Shown piece after piece: positions 7,508 to 17,300 of a stretch of DNA of 64,000 nucleotides. This stretch comes from Pseudoselenomonas ruminantium (GTDB taxonomy: Bacteria; Bacillota; Negativicutes; Selenomonadales; Selenomonadaceae), in assembly GCA_002373045.1 (NCBI GenBank), contig DFHU01000030.1, positions 30,063 through 94,062 on the forward strand. Direction: 5' to 3'. Position numbers and translations under genes: made by a program. Every line of letters begins with the position of its first letter. Position 1 is the stretch's first letter. Below the pieces are notes generated by a model, which worked only from the letters and a program-made list of their open reading frames with translations, made no database searches and was not told the DNA's origin.

Positions 7508-10500
7508 AGTCCTGAATGGCCAGCGAGTAGACCAGACGACGTTCGCGCATGAAGGAGAGCACCCGCATGACTTCCCAGGCTGTATCCAGCGAGGTCAGGC
7601 AGGCAATGCCATGTTCCACCGTAGCGCGGCGGATTTTGAAGCCGTCCTTGACGGAATGTTTGCCCTGCGTCAGGGTATTGATGACCATATGAATCTTGCC
7701 CGTCTTGATTTTTTCAATGATGTCGGAGCTGCGTTCATGTACCTTGCCCACGACTTCGACATCAATGCCCATGGACTTTATCGCCTTGGCCGTACCTTCG
7801 GTCGCGGCAATCTGGAAGTCCAAATTCGCAAACGCCTTGGCCAGTTGCTTCATTTCTTCCTTATCCTTGTCGGCTACCGTAAAGAGCACACAGCCCTTGG
7901 TCGGCACGTTGATGCCGGAGCCGACAATGGCCTTATAAAGAGCGCGGGCATAGTGATAGTCAATGCCCATGACCTCACCCGTGGATTTCATTTCGGGGCC
8001 GAGGGCAATATCCACATCCGTCATCTTGGCGAAGGAGAACACCGGCGCTTTTACGGCCACATAGGGTTTGGGCGGAACCAGGCCCGTGCGTTCGCTGACT
8101 TCTTTAAGCGATGCGCCCAGCGCAATGCGGGTAGCCAGATTGACCATCTTCACATCCGTGACCTTTGACAGGAAGGGCACCGTACGGCTGGAACGCGGGT
8201 TGACCTCGATGATGTAAACCTCGTCATTGACGACTACGAACTGAATGTTTAAGAGTCCCTTGACATGCAGGGCCACCGCCAGCCGCTTGGTGTAGTCGAT
8301 AATGGTGTACAGCACCTTGGAGGACAATGTGCGCGGCGGATATACGGCAATGCTGTCGCCGGAGTGTACGCCGGCGCGCTCCACATGTTCCATGATGCCC
8401 GGAATCAGCACATCCATGCCGTCGGAAATGGCGTCAACTTCCACTTCCGTGCCCTGCATATAGCGGTCAACCAGCACCGGATGGTCAGGTGTTACCTTTA
8501 CGGCGCGGCTCATGTAGTCACGCAGTTCGGCTTCGTTGTAGACGATTTCCATTGCCCGGCCGCCTAATACATAAGACGGACGTACCATAACCGGATAGCC
8601 GATACGCTCAGCCCCGCTGATGGCATCTTCGAGGTTCGTCACGCTGATACCCTGCGGACGGGGAATTTGCGTCTGGGTCAGCACTTCATCAAAGCGCTCA
8701 CGGTCTTCGGCCCTGTCGATATCATCTACAGAAGTACCGAATACTTTTACGCCTGCTTTCTGCAGGGATGCTGCCAGATTAATCGCCGTCTGTCCGCCGA
8801 ACTGCACAATAACCCCTTCGGGCTTTTCCTTGTCAATGATGTTGAGCACATCTTCCGTGGTCAGCGGTTCAAAATACAGGCGGTCGGAGATATCGAAGTC
8901 AGTGGATACGGTTTCCGGGTTGTTGTTGATGATGATGGCTTCAATGCCCATTTCTTTGAGCGCCCATACGGAGTGTACCGAGCAGTAGTCAAATTCCACG
9001 CCCTGGCCGATGCGGATAGGCCCGGAGCCCAGCACGATGACCTTGCGCTTGTTCGACACCGTCACTTCATCCTGCTCCGCGCGGAAGGTGGAGTAATAAT
9101 ACGGCGTTGCAGCTTCAAATTCGGCCGCGCAGGTATCGACCATCTTATAGCAGGGCATTACGCCCATGCTCTTGCGCGTGGTGCGGATTTCATCCATGCT
9201 CTTGCCGGTGATTTCGGCGATGGATACATCGGCCAGGCCCACATTCTTGGCCGCGAGCATCAGGCTCGGCGTCAAAGGTTCGCTGCCCAGCTGATTTTCC
9301 ACCTGGGCGATGTTGTTGATTTTATTGATGAACCATTTGTCCACTTTCGTGATGGCATGAATTTCATCCACCGTGGCAATGCCGCGGCGCAGGGCTTCGG
9401 CAATCACGAAGATGCGCTCATCATTGATGCGGTTGAGGTTCTTCTTGACGCGGGCGTCATCCCAGGCGGCCATTTTCGGCATGGAGAGGCGGTGCACGCC
9501 GATTTCCAGCGAGCGCACAGCCTTGAGAATAGCGCCTTCAAAGTGGCGGTCAATGCTCATGACCTCGCCCGTGGCTTTCATCTGCGTTCCCAGCGTCTTA
9601 TCTGCATAGACGAATTTATCAAACGGCCAGCGCGGGAATTTCACGACACAGTAGTCGAGCGAAGGCTCAAAGCAGGCCTTGGTCTTCTGCGTTACCGCAT
9701 TTGTGATTTCATCGAGCGTATAACCGATGGCAATCTTGGCCGAAACCTTGGCAATCGGATAGCCAGTAGCCTTGGAGGCCAGCGCCGAAGAACGGCTTAC
9801 ACGAGGATTTACTTCGATAACATAGTAGCGGTTGCTGTTGGGGTCGAGGGCATACTGCGCGTTGCAGCCGCCTTCGATGCCGAGTTCGCGGATAATGCGC
9901 AGAGATGCACTTCTGAGCATCTGATACTCATGGTCTGTAAGCGTCTGGGACGGTGCGACGACGATGGAGTCACCCGTATGCACACCCACGGGGTCGAAGT
10001 TTTCCATGTTGCAGACGGTGATGCAGTTGTCGTTGCCGTCACGCATGACTTCGTATTCGATTTCCTTCCAGCCGGCCACACTGCGCTCGATGAGCACCTG
10101 ACCAATCAGGGAGTAATTAAGGCCCTTGATGACAATATCAATGAGTTCTTCCTCATTCTCGGCAATGCCGCCGCCCGTGCCGCCCATGGTGTAAGCCGGG
10201 CGCACGATAACCGGATAGCCAATGCCGTTCGCGAATTCCACAGCACTGGGCACATCTTCCACAATGGTGCTTTCCGGAATGGGTTCACCAAGTTTTTCCA
10301 TGGTTTCCTTAAAGAGTTCCCGGTCTTCGGCCTGCTTGATGGCCGACAGCGGTGTGCCCAAAAGCTCTACGCCATGTTCCTTGAGTACACCGCGCTCTGC
10401 GAGCTGTACGGCCAGATTGAGTCCTGCCTGACCGCCCAAAGTTGCCAAAAGGCCGTCCGGCTTTTCCTTGGCGATGATTTCGGCCAGGAATTCCGGCGTC

Positions 10501-10706
10501 AGCGGCTCGATATACACGCGGTCAGCAATATGCGTATCCGTCATGATGGTTGCCGGATTTGAGTTTACCAGCACTACTTCGAGTCCTTCTTCTTTAAGGG
10601 CACGGCAAGCCTGGGAACCGGCATAATCAAATTCTGCTGCCTGACCGATGATGATGGGGCCAGAGCCAATAACCATTACTTTTTTGAGATTTTCCTTTTT
10701 TGGCAT
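7479..10706 (-). CDS. carB: Carbamoyl-phosphate synthase large subunit
   Basis: 1075 residues, full length. Makes carbamoyl phosphate from bicarbonate, two ATP and the ammonia delivered by CarA. It has two tandem ATP-grasp halves: the first opens with VMVIGSGPIIIGQAAEFDYAG and contains PVIVRPAYTMGGTGGG; the second opens with VIVLGSGPIRIGQGVEFDYC near residue 555 and contains PVMVRPSYVLGGRAM. The C-terminal ~140 residues form the MGS-like allosteric domain (GCVLFTVADKDKEE onwards). It starts two bases after the carA stop, with GGGAG upstream, and serves both pyrimidine and arginine synthesis. Confidence 0.97.
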   Translation of the reverse strand: MPKKENLKKVMVIGSGPIIIGQAAEFDYAGSQACRALKEEGLEVVLVNSNPATIMTDTHIADRVYIEPLTPEFLAEIIAKEKPDGLLATLGGQAGLNLAVQLAERGVLKEHGVELLGTPLSAIKQAEDRELFKETMEKLGEPIPESTIVEDVPSAVEFANGIGYPVIVRPAYTMGGTGGGIAENEEELIDIVIKGLNYSLIGQVLIERSVAGWKEIEYEVMRDGNDNCITVCNMENFDPVGVHTGDSIVVAPSQTLTDHEYQMLRSASLRIIRELGIEGGCNAQYALDPNSNRYYVIEVNPRVSRSSALASKATGYPIAKVSAKIAIGYTLDEITNAVTQKTKACFEPSLDYCVVKFPRWPFDKFVYADKTLGTQMKATGEVMSIDRHFEGAILKAVRSLEIGVHRLSMPKMAAWDDARVKKNLNRINDERIFVIAEALRRGIATVDEIHAITKVDKWFINKINNIAQVENQLGSEPLTPSLMLAAKNVGLADVSIAEITGKSMDEIRTTRKSMGVMPCYKMVDTCAAEFEAATPYYYSTFRAEQDEVTVSNKRKVIVLGSGPIRIGQGVEFDYCSVHSVWALKEMGIEAIIINNNPETVSTDFDISDRLYFEPLTTEDVLNIIDKEKPEGVIVQFGGQTAINLAASLQKAGVKVFGTSVDDIDRAEDRERFDEVLTQTQIPRPQGISVTNLEDAISGAERIGYPVMVRPSYVLGGRAMEIVYNEAELRDYMSRAVKVTPDHPVLVDRYMQGTEVEVDAISDGMDVLIPGIMEHVERAGVHSGDSIAVYPPRTLSSKVLYTIIDYTKRLAVALHVKGLLNIQFVVVNDEVYIIEVNPRSSRTVPFLSKVTDVKMVNLATRIALGASLKEVSERTGLVPPKPYVAVKAPVFSFAKMTDVDIALGPEMKSTGEVMGIDYHYARALYKAIVGSGINVPTKGCVLFTVADKDKEEMKQLAKAFANLDFQIAATEGTAKAIKSMGIDVEVVGKVHERSSDIIEKIKTGKIHMVINTLTQGKHSVKDGFKIRRATVEHGIACLTSLDTAWEVMRVLSFMRERRLVYSLAIQDYVGGGDDLA

Positions 10707-10707
10707 C

Positions 10708-11778
10708 TTATTCTCCCTTCAACATGGTCCAAAATTCGTCAAACAGATAGAGATTGTCGTCCGGCCCCGGCGAGGCTTCCGGATGATACTGCACGGAGAA
10801 CAGCGGCAGCTCCTTATGGCGCATACCTTCCACCGTACCATCGTTGACATTGATATGGGTTACTTCCAGCGGCAAGTCTTTGAGGGATTCCTCCTCCACC
10901 GCAAAACCGTGGTTCTGGGAGGAAATCTGCACCTTGCCCGTGCGCAAATCCTTGACCGGCTGATTCGAGCCGCGGTGACCGAATTTGAGCTTGTAGGTCT
11001 TAGCCCCCAAAGCGCGGGCAATCAGCTGATGACCAAGGCAGATGCCAAAGATGGGCTTCTTGCCAATCAGCTTTTTGATTTCTTCGACGATTTCCAGCAC
11101 ATCGGCAGGGTCGCCAGGGCCGTTGGAGAGGAAAATCCCGTCCGGATTCATCGCGAGAATATCCTCAGCCTTGGTATCTGCCGGCACGACCTGCAACTTA
11201 CAGCCGATATTGTGCAGGGAAGTCAGGATGTTCTGCTTAACGCCAAAGTCCATGGCGACAACCAACGGTGCATCTTCTTTCTCTGCTTCCACGCAATAAG
11301 CTTCCTTCGTGGTTACTTCCATAACCACTTCTTTTTTGATGGGCACCGCCATGAGCTTGTCGATTTCTGCCTGCTCGGCATCTGCGGGTACGATAATCCC
11401 CTTCATGGTACCGGCATTGCGGATTTTGCGGGTCACGGCACGGGTATCCACATCATACAGGCAAGGGATATTCTGACGGGTCAAGAACTCCGCCAGACTT
11501 TCCTCATAATGCCAGTTGCTGCCCAGCTCGCAAAGTTCGCCGATGACAAAGCCGCCCACAAAAGCCTTGCGGGACTGCATGAAGATATCGGCAATCCCGT
11601 AATTGCCCACCATAGGATAGGTCAGCGTCAGAATCTGGCGGCAATAGCTGGGGTCCGTAAGACTTTCCTGATACCCCGTCATGCTGGTGTTGAACACCAC
11701 TTCGCCGGTAGCCCGGCTGTCATTCAATAACTGCCCCGTAAAAACGCTGCCGTCTTCGAGGATTAATTTACCCTTCAT
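10708..11778 (-). CDS. carA: Carbamoyl-phosphate synthase small (glutaminase) subunit
   Basis: 356 residues. Hydrolyses glutamine and channels ammonia to CarB. The N-terminal CarA domain (LILEDGSVFTGQ, TGEVVFNTSMTGYQE) is followed by a class I glutamine amidotransferase domain: nucleophile Cys in FGICLGHQLIA near residue 245, and His/Glu in VQYHPEASPGP near residue 335. The ATG at 11778 has GAGGTG upstream. Third cistron of the pyr operon. Confidence 0.96.
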   Translation of the reverse strand: MKGKLILEDGSVFTGQLLNDSRATGEVVFNTSMTGYQESLTDPSYCRQILTLTYPMVGNYGIADIFMQSRKAFVGGFVIGELCELGSNWHYEESLAEFLTRQNIPCLYDVDTRAVTRKIRNAGTMKGIIVPADAEQAEIDKLMAVPIKKEVVMEVTTKEAYCVEAEKEDAPLVVAMDFGVKQNILTSLHNIGCKLQVVPADTKAEDILAMNPDGIFLSNGPGDPADVLEIVEEIKKLIGKKPIFGICLGHQLIARALGAKTYKLKFGHRGSNQPVKDLRTGKVQISSQNHGFAVEEESLKDLPLEVTHINVNDGTVEGMRHKELPLFSVQYHPEASPGPDDNLYLFDEFWTMLKGE

Positions 11779-11798
11779 GAAAACACCTCATTAATCTG

Positions 11799-13088
11799 TT
11801 AGTCCAGAATCTTACCATCCTGCATAACTACTTTACCTTTAACCATGGTCAGCACCGCCTTGCCCTTGAGCTTGCGGCCCACAAACGGGCTGTGGCTGCC
11901 CTTGGTATAGAATTCTTTTTCGTCAACCGTCCACTCCAGTTCCGGGTCAATAACCGTGATATCCGCCTGCGAGCCCTCGTTGAGCTTACCTGCTTCAAGA
12001 CCGAAAACCTTGGCCGGTTCATAGCTCATCTTGGAGATAATCAAGGGCAGGTCAAGTTTCTGCTCATGATACAAATCCGTCAGCATAATGCCCAGGGACG
12101 TTTCAAGGCCGGGGAAACCGCTCGGCGCGTAGATATACTCCCGGTCCTTCTCTTCCTGCGCATGCGGGCTGTGGTCGGTGACGATGGCATCAATGGTGCC
12201 ATCCTTCAAGCCTTCGAGAATGGCTTCACAATCCTTGGCTGCCCGCAGGGGCGGATTGATTTTCGTGGAAGTATCAAAGAGATTGACACATTCTTCCGTC
12301 ATGGTCAGATGCTGCGGCGTAGCTTCTGCCGTTACCTTGACGCCGCGCTTTTTGGCCTGACGCACGATATCCACAGAACGTGCCGTGCTGATATGGGCCA
12401 CATGGACGCGGGCACCGGCATATTCAGCCAGCAGCACATCGCGGGCTACGGCGATATCCTCCGCTACGGACGGACGACCTTTAAGGCCCAGCATCGCACT
12501 GCGATGACCTTCGTTCATCACACCTTCATCGACCAGCGTCGGTTCTTCCTCATGGTTGATGATGACTTTATCAAAGGTATGCAAATAGTCAAAGGCATTC
12601 AGCATGACCTTGGCATTGGCGTCAAAATGACCATCATCCGAGAAGGCTACGGCGCCGGCTTCAATCATATCGCCGACTTCAGCCAGTTCCTTGCCCTCCT
12701 GGCCTTTTGTTACCGCGCCGATGATTTCCACATTGACACAGGCGGCTTCCTGTGCCCGCATCTTCAAGCTGCGCACGAGCGCTGCCGAATCCACCACCGG
12801 TTTGGTGTTGGGCATGGTGCAGATGGTCGTAAAGCCGCCCGCAGCTGCCGCCTTGGAGCCGGAGGCAAAATCTTCTTTAGCTTCCTGGCCCGGTTCCCGC
12901 AGGTGTACATGCAGGTCAATAAGTCCCGGCGTTACCACTTTGCCCGCAACGTTATAAACTTCGTCAGCTTTATCTTCAATTCCTGCACCGATTTTTACAA
13001 TCCTGCCATCTTCTACCAGCACATCTGCCGTTTCATCAAAATTCGTGGCCGGATTGATTACGCGTCCGCCTTTGAGCAAAATTTTCAT
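11799..13088 (-). CDS. pyrC: Dihydroorotase
   Basis: 429 residues, a type I dihydroorotase of the amidohydrolase superfamily. Cyclises carbamoyl-aspartate to dihydroorotate. Metal-binding DLHVHLREPGQEAKEDF lies near residues 58-75; later histidines occur in KVIINHEEEPTL and VHVAHIST, and the catalytic Asp in IDAIVTDHSPHAQEEK. All expected ligands are visible. The start overlaps the pyrB stop by four bases (ATGA), with GGGAGG upstream. Confidence 0.96.
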   Translation of the reverse strand: MKILLKGGRVINPATNFDETADVLVEDGRIVKIGAGIEDKADEVYNVAGKVVTPGLIDLHVHLREPGQEAKEDFASGSKAAAAGGFTTICTMPNTKPVVDSAALVRSLKMRAQEAACVNVEIIGAVTKGQEGKELAEVGDMIEAGAVAFSDDGHFDANAKVMLNAFDYLHTFDKVIINHEEEPTLVDEGVMNEGHRSAMLGLKGRPSVAEDIAVARDVLLAEYAGARVHVAHISTARSVDIVRQAKKRGVKVTAEATPQHLTMTEECVNLFDTSTKINPPLRAAKDCEAILEGLKDGTIDAIVTDHSPHAQEEKDREYIYAPSGFPGLETSLGIMLTDLYHEQKLDLPLIISKMSYEPAKVFGLEAGKLNEGSQADITVIDPELEWTVDEKEFYTKGSHSPFVGRKLKGKAVLTMVKGKVVMQDGKILD

Positions 13089-14041
13089 GCCTGTTTTCCT
13101 CCCGTCAGCACCAAGGTAAAGAGCGCCATGCGCACAGCTACACCATTCTGTACTTCTTCCTGAATGGCCGAGTTCTTGCCGTAAGCCGTGAAGGGCGAGA
13201 TTTCCCAGCCCTTATTCATGGGACCCGGATGCAGAATCAGTACATCATCTTTTGCCAGCTTCAGGCGCGTATCGTTGAGGCCGAAAATCCGTGCATACTC
13301 GCGGGTTGTCGGGAACAGGCCGCCCTTCATGCGTTCGAGCTGAATGCGCAGCACTTCGATTACATCAGCGTTGGCGATGGCATCTTCAATGCGCTCATGC
13401 ACCACAATGCCCGGTTCTTCATAGAGGAAACGCGGCAGCAAGGTCTTAGGGCCGGCGATATGCACTTCCATGCCCATCTTGCGCATGCCGTAGATATCGG
13501 AGCGGGCTACACGACTGTGGAGCACATCACCGATAATGGCGACCTTCAGCCCTTCGAGATGGCCTTTATGTTCCTCGATGGTAAAGAGGTTCAACAAACC
13601 TTGCGAAGGATGCGCATGCGCGCCGTCACCGGCGTTCAAAATTACGGGACTTACCACCCGCGAAGCGTATTCTGCTGCACCTTCCGCCTTATGGCGCATA
13701 ACGATGGCATCTACGCCCATAGCCTCAATGGTATAGAGCGTATCTCTGAGGCTTTCACCCTTGACGATACTGCTCGAACCGGCCGTGATGTTTACCACAT
13801 CTGCGCCGAGGTACTTACCCGCCAGTTCAAAGGAAGTACGGGTACGGGTGCTGGGTTCATAAAACAGGGTGACAATGGATTTGCCGCGCAGGGTCGGAAC
13901 CTTCTTGATATCCCGATGAATGATGTTCTTCATTTCCTTGGCGGTATCGAGCACCAAGCGAATCTCTTCCGGGCTGAAATCCTCCAGACCCAAAACATTC
14001 TTTCCCCGCAGGGACAATTTGTTTTTCTCCAAGTCATTCAC
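13085..14041 (-). CDS. pyrB: Aspartate carbamoyltransferase, catalytic chain
   Basis: 318 residues. Condenses carbamoyl phosphate with aspartate, the first committed step of UMP synthesis. The carbamoyl-phosphate motif FYEPSTRTRTSFELA is near residue 59, with DAIVMRH, HAHPSQGLLNLFTI and LHPGPMNKGWEI further on. No regulatory chain gene pyrI follows, as in other Firmicutes, so control is expected at the transcript level through the upstream attenuator. It is the first cistron of the operon, about 260 bases after the promoter. Confidence 0.96.
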   Translation of the reverse strand: MNDLEKNKLSLRGKNVLGLEDFSPEEIRLVLDTAKEMKNIIHRDIKKVPTLRGKSIVTLFYEPSTRTRTSFELAGKYLGADVVNITAGSSSIVKGESLRDTLYTIEAMGVDAIVMRHKAEGAAEYASRVVSPVILNAGDGAHAHPSQGLLNLFTIEEHKGHLEGLKVAIIGDVLHSRVARSDIYGMRKMGMEVHIAGPKTLLPRFLYEEPGIVVHERIEDAIANADVIEVLRIQLERMKGGLFPTTREYARIFGLNDTRLKLAKDDVLILHPGPMNKGWEISPFTAYGKNSAIQEEVQNGVAVRMALFTLVLTGGKQA

Positions 14042-14136
14042 TCCTTAACAGGTTGACAGTTATAATTATACATTAAAGTTGCATAAACTTTCAAGGAGAA
14101 ATCCATTGTCTTTGAAAATATGCCTGCATAGAACAC

Positions 14137-14303
14137 AAAAAAGGGAGCTTCTTATGCGTATGCATAAGAAAGCTCCCGCTTTACTTCCAGTTATAGTTAT
14201 ACTTATAGCTATATTTATGTCAGGCTCCCCTTATGCGCATCGCAGTACGCATCTTAAAAAGGCAATGTATTCGTTTGTCCTTGAGCAGCTCTCGTCTGCT
14301 TTG
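14137..14303 (-). promoter_or_regulatory. PyrR-type transcription attenuator of the pyr operon
   Basis: On the minus strand the leader ends in a strong terminator: a near-perfect stem at 14143-14177 (GGGAGCTT arms) followed by TTTTTT (14137-14142). Upstream, 14230-14241 (GATGCGCATAAG) can pair with the 5' arm of that terminator, forming a plausible antiterminator. At 14284-14300 a small hairpin with an ACGAGAG loop followed by CAAGG resembles the PyrR-binding anti-antiterminator. What is seen is the terminator and competing pairing; PyrR control is inferred from the resemblance and from pyrR at 53 kb. Confidence 0.65.
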
Positions 14304-14309
14304 TATGTA

Positions 14310-14338
14310 ATTATAGCGCGGACATCCTGAAAAAGCAA
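14310..14338 (-). promoter_or_regulatory. Promoter of the pyr operon
   Basis: Minus-strand -35 TTGCTT (14333-14338), 17-bp spacer and consensus -10 TATAAT (14310-14315). The predicted start near 14303 puts the attenuator at the very 5' end of the transcript. Confidence 0.8.
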
Positions 14339-14353
14339 GGGATTATTTTTTCA

Positions 14354-17300
14354 TTACCATACCCGTTTGAACTGCACCGTTGCCGACACGTCCTTATCGT
14401 GAGCCCCTTTCTGCAACTGAGCCTCACCACTCAGGAACCAGCCCTTGGAAAATTCCGTTTCACCTGACAGTGAACAGATAAAATGTGTCTTATCCTGACT
14501 GTTGCGCAACGTATAGTTTCTGCCATTGTTCCCTTCATAGTGAAAAGACAATTCCGGATCTGCGCCGGCAAAAGCGTGCTTTACCCCCATACGCAGGCCA
14601 TAACTCCCCTGTTTAAGATAACGCTTGAATTCCATGCCCAAATTTCCTGCAAAATAGGTATTGTGCATGCCCGCTATCTGCTGATTGAAAATTCCTGCGC
14701 CATTTTCCGTATATGCATCCTGCTGCAGCCGGGAAAGCTGAAAACCAATATAGGGACTGATATGCCAAATCTTACCGTCATCGGCATGGAGATCATATTT
14801 ATACTCACCGCCGATTTCCAGCAGATGCGCATCGTATTTCGCTTCAGCCCCCAAGCCCATCATGCCTAAACTGCGCTGCATCTTATTCCGAATCCAGCCG
14901 TAATCGGCATAGAGATAAGCATCTGCAGCATTCTTATGATAACCTGCATACAGGCCAAGCCGCGTATCGTAGATATTCCCACTACCGGACGCAGCCCCAA
15001 GGCTCATCGCCTGATAACTGAGGAATACGCCACCACGCCAATTTTTATTCAACCGGCGGTCATAACCGCCCGAAATCGCCTGTCCATGATAACTTGCCCC
15101 ACCATCAAGGTCGCCCCAATTCTTCGTAAACTTCACCCAGGCATTATTATCCTGTGCCACCGGAAGTTCCATATTTACCTTTAGGCCGTCCTTTTTGTCA
15201 CTATCTGCCAAATGATTGGCCGGAACATTTACCTGCATGGGCTGCAGCGAAAAAGCTGTGCTGAGCCTGTCCGAAATCACCCGGCTGGCCAAAGTATTCT
15301 GTTGGATAAGTGCTGCCATATGCGGTGTTTCCGAAGCTCCAATTTCCTGCAAAGCTTTGCCCGCCGTCTTCGTATTCATCTGATAGAAGGGTCGCAGTTC
15401 ATCACGACGGTTACCCCCGGCAGCAGACAGCGCAATACTCATATCATTCATGGCGTTGAAGGTCGCCGCCTGCTCTGCATTAAAGCCCAGCGCTGTATTT
15501 TCTTTGGCCTGAGCTTTGACCAAAACCTGCTTATCCTCTTTTATGCCTGTCATATCCAGCAAATCAAAGGCCTTATAAGGTGTCCCTTCCGGATTGGCAA
15601 TGCTGCCGGTAATACGGCCAGCCTTAAGCACGGTTGCCGTTTCCCCCGGCACCATATTGAACGCCGCGACTGTAGAACCATCGACATCTGCATTGCCAGT
15701 AACCTCGATATGGCCTTTATCTCCACCGCTATACGCACAAAGCATGCCATCCGAAACCAAGTCACCTTGAATAGTCATTGCCGTATCCTTGGTAACAGCG
15801 CCCACAGTTCCATGATTGATAAACTTGCCCGTTTCATCATCCTTATAACCTATGGCCATCTTATTGCTCATATCGTTGACGATGTAATTGCCGCCATACA
15901 AAGCAGCCCCTTCTGCCACCTTGACATTTACAACATCTGCATTTCCTGTAAACGTCATCGTCCCTGCAGCAATGTTCATTTTCAGATTATCCGAACCGCT
16001 GATATCGCTATCGTAATGGATATCCCCATTAAAGTTTAGATTGGTTACCAAATCGGGAATATAGTCATTGTAAACATAATTATTGCCATGGTACTGAATA
16101 TAAAGCGGATTGATTTTGCCTGTTTTCGTTGTTACATGGCCATCATCATCTTTTTCCTGATATGTAGTGCTCTGTTCAGTATCCCAAAAACCATATTCTG
16201 GGGAGAAATGTTTCCAATCCGATGTGATTTTCCCTTTAATTTCTGCCCCATTACTGATATTGATATTTTTAACAAAGGCATTCCGGCCAATATAAATGGC
16301 ATTTTTTCCGCCCACTATTTTACCGGATAAATTAAAATCGGCAATCATTTCACCGTCTAATTCATCAAAAAAGGCATTATATTTTTCCTTGTTCATATCA
16401 TTTAACTTTAAATTCTTGCCCTGCGTAATTTCACCGTTTTCTTCATTGACCTTTCGTTCATAGCGAATGTACGAGCCACGATATTCATCTATTGCGCCAT
16501 TCGAGCTTGAACCAAAATTAAATTCAACAGCATTGCCACCTTCCCCCCTGGCTGTTACTGTACCGGCAAGATTAAGCTTTTGATCGCGTCCATAAGCAAA
16601 TAAAACGCCTTTGCCCCGTTTGCCATCCGCATGGATTTCTGTCGTCCTTGGAATATTGATTTTATTCGCCTCACCATCTACCCGAATACCTACAGCCCCG
16701 GTTCCCTTGGTCAAAATATCAGCCGCCTGCGTGATATTATTAAGGGAACCATAAACATGCAGCCCAATCCCCAATGGCACTATACTGTAATCCGTAGTAT
16801 ACGCCGTCCCAGTTGCATTCCGTGCCGAATATCCCTGCATATTCTTAAAGGTCAGTCCATCACCATAAACCGAATAGCCAAAATATGCTTTTCGGTCAAA
16901 ATCATAGCCCAAATCCTGCATAACAGCCAATTCCACTTCCATAAAACCGGTATAATTGCTGTAATCGCGATGACTCATCATCCCGGTAGTCTGCAGATGT
17001 GAACCTTCAAATCTCTCACCTTCCCATGCGTTTACAGGCAAGCCGGAAATGCCGTTAAACTTTGCTCCCGCCAAAGCCTCGGTTACCCGATCTCCCATAA
17101 AATAGGCATAATCGCCCTCATCAACAATAAAATAATCCACTTGTTTGGCTTCAGGTTTAATGCTGCGGATGCGATTAAAACCTTCCGTTGTTACAATCAT
17201 CATATTCTCTTTGGCATGATTGCCGTTTTTATCCACCAAATGGAGCATCCAATTATTTTTATCGGCAATGATATCCGGAAATTTACTTAAAGGAATTTTA

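Noticed and set aside
8667..10562. A 631-codon plus-strand open frame opposite carB
   Set aside because: It is an antisense by-product of GC-rich codon usage: the carB protein on the other strand is full length with all motifs, and this frame shows none.
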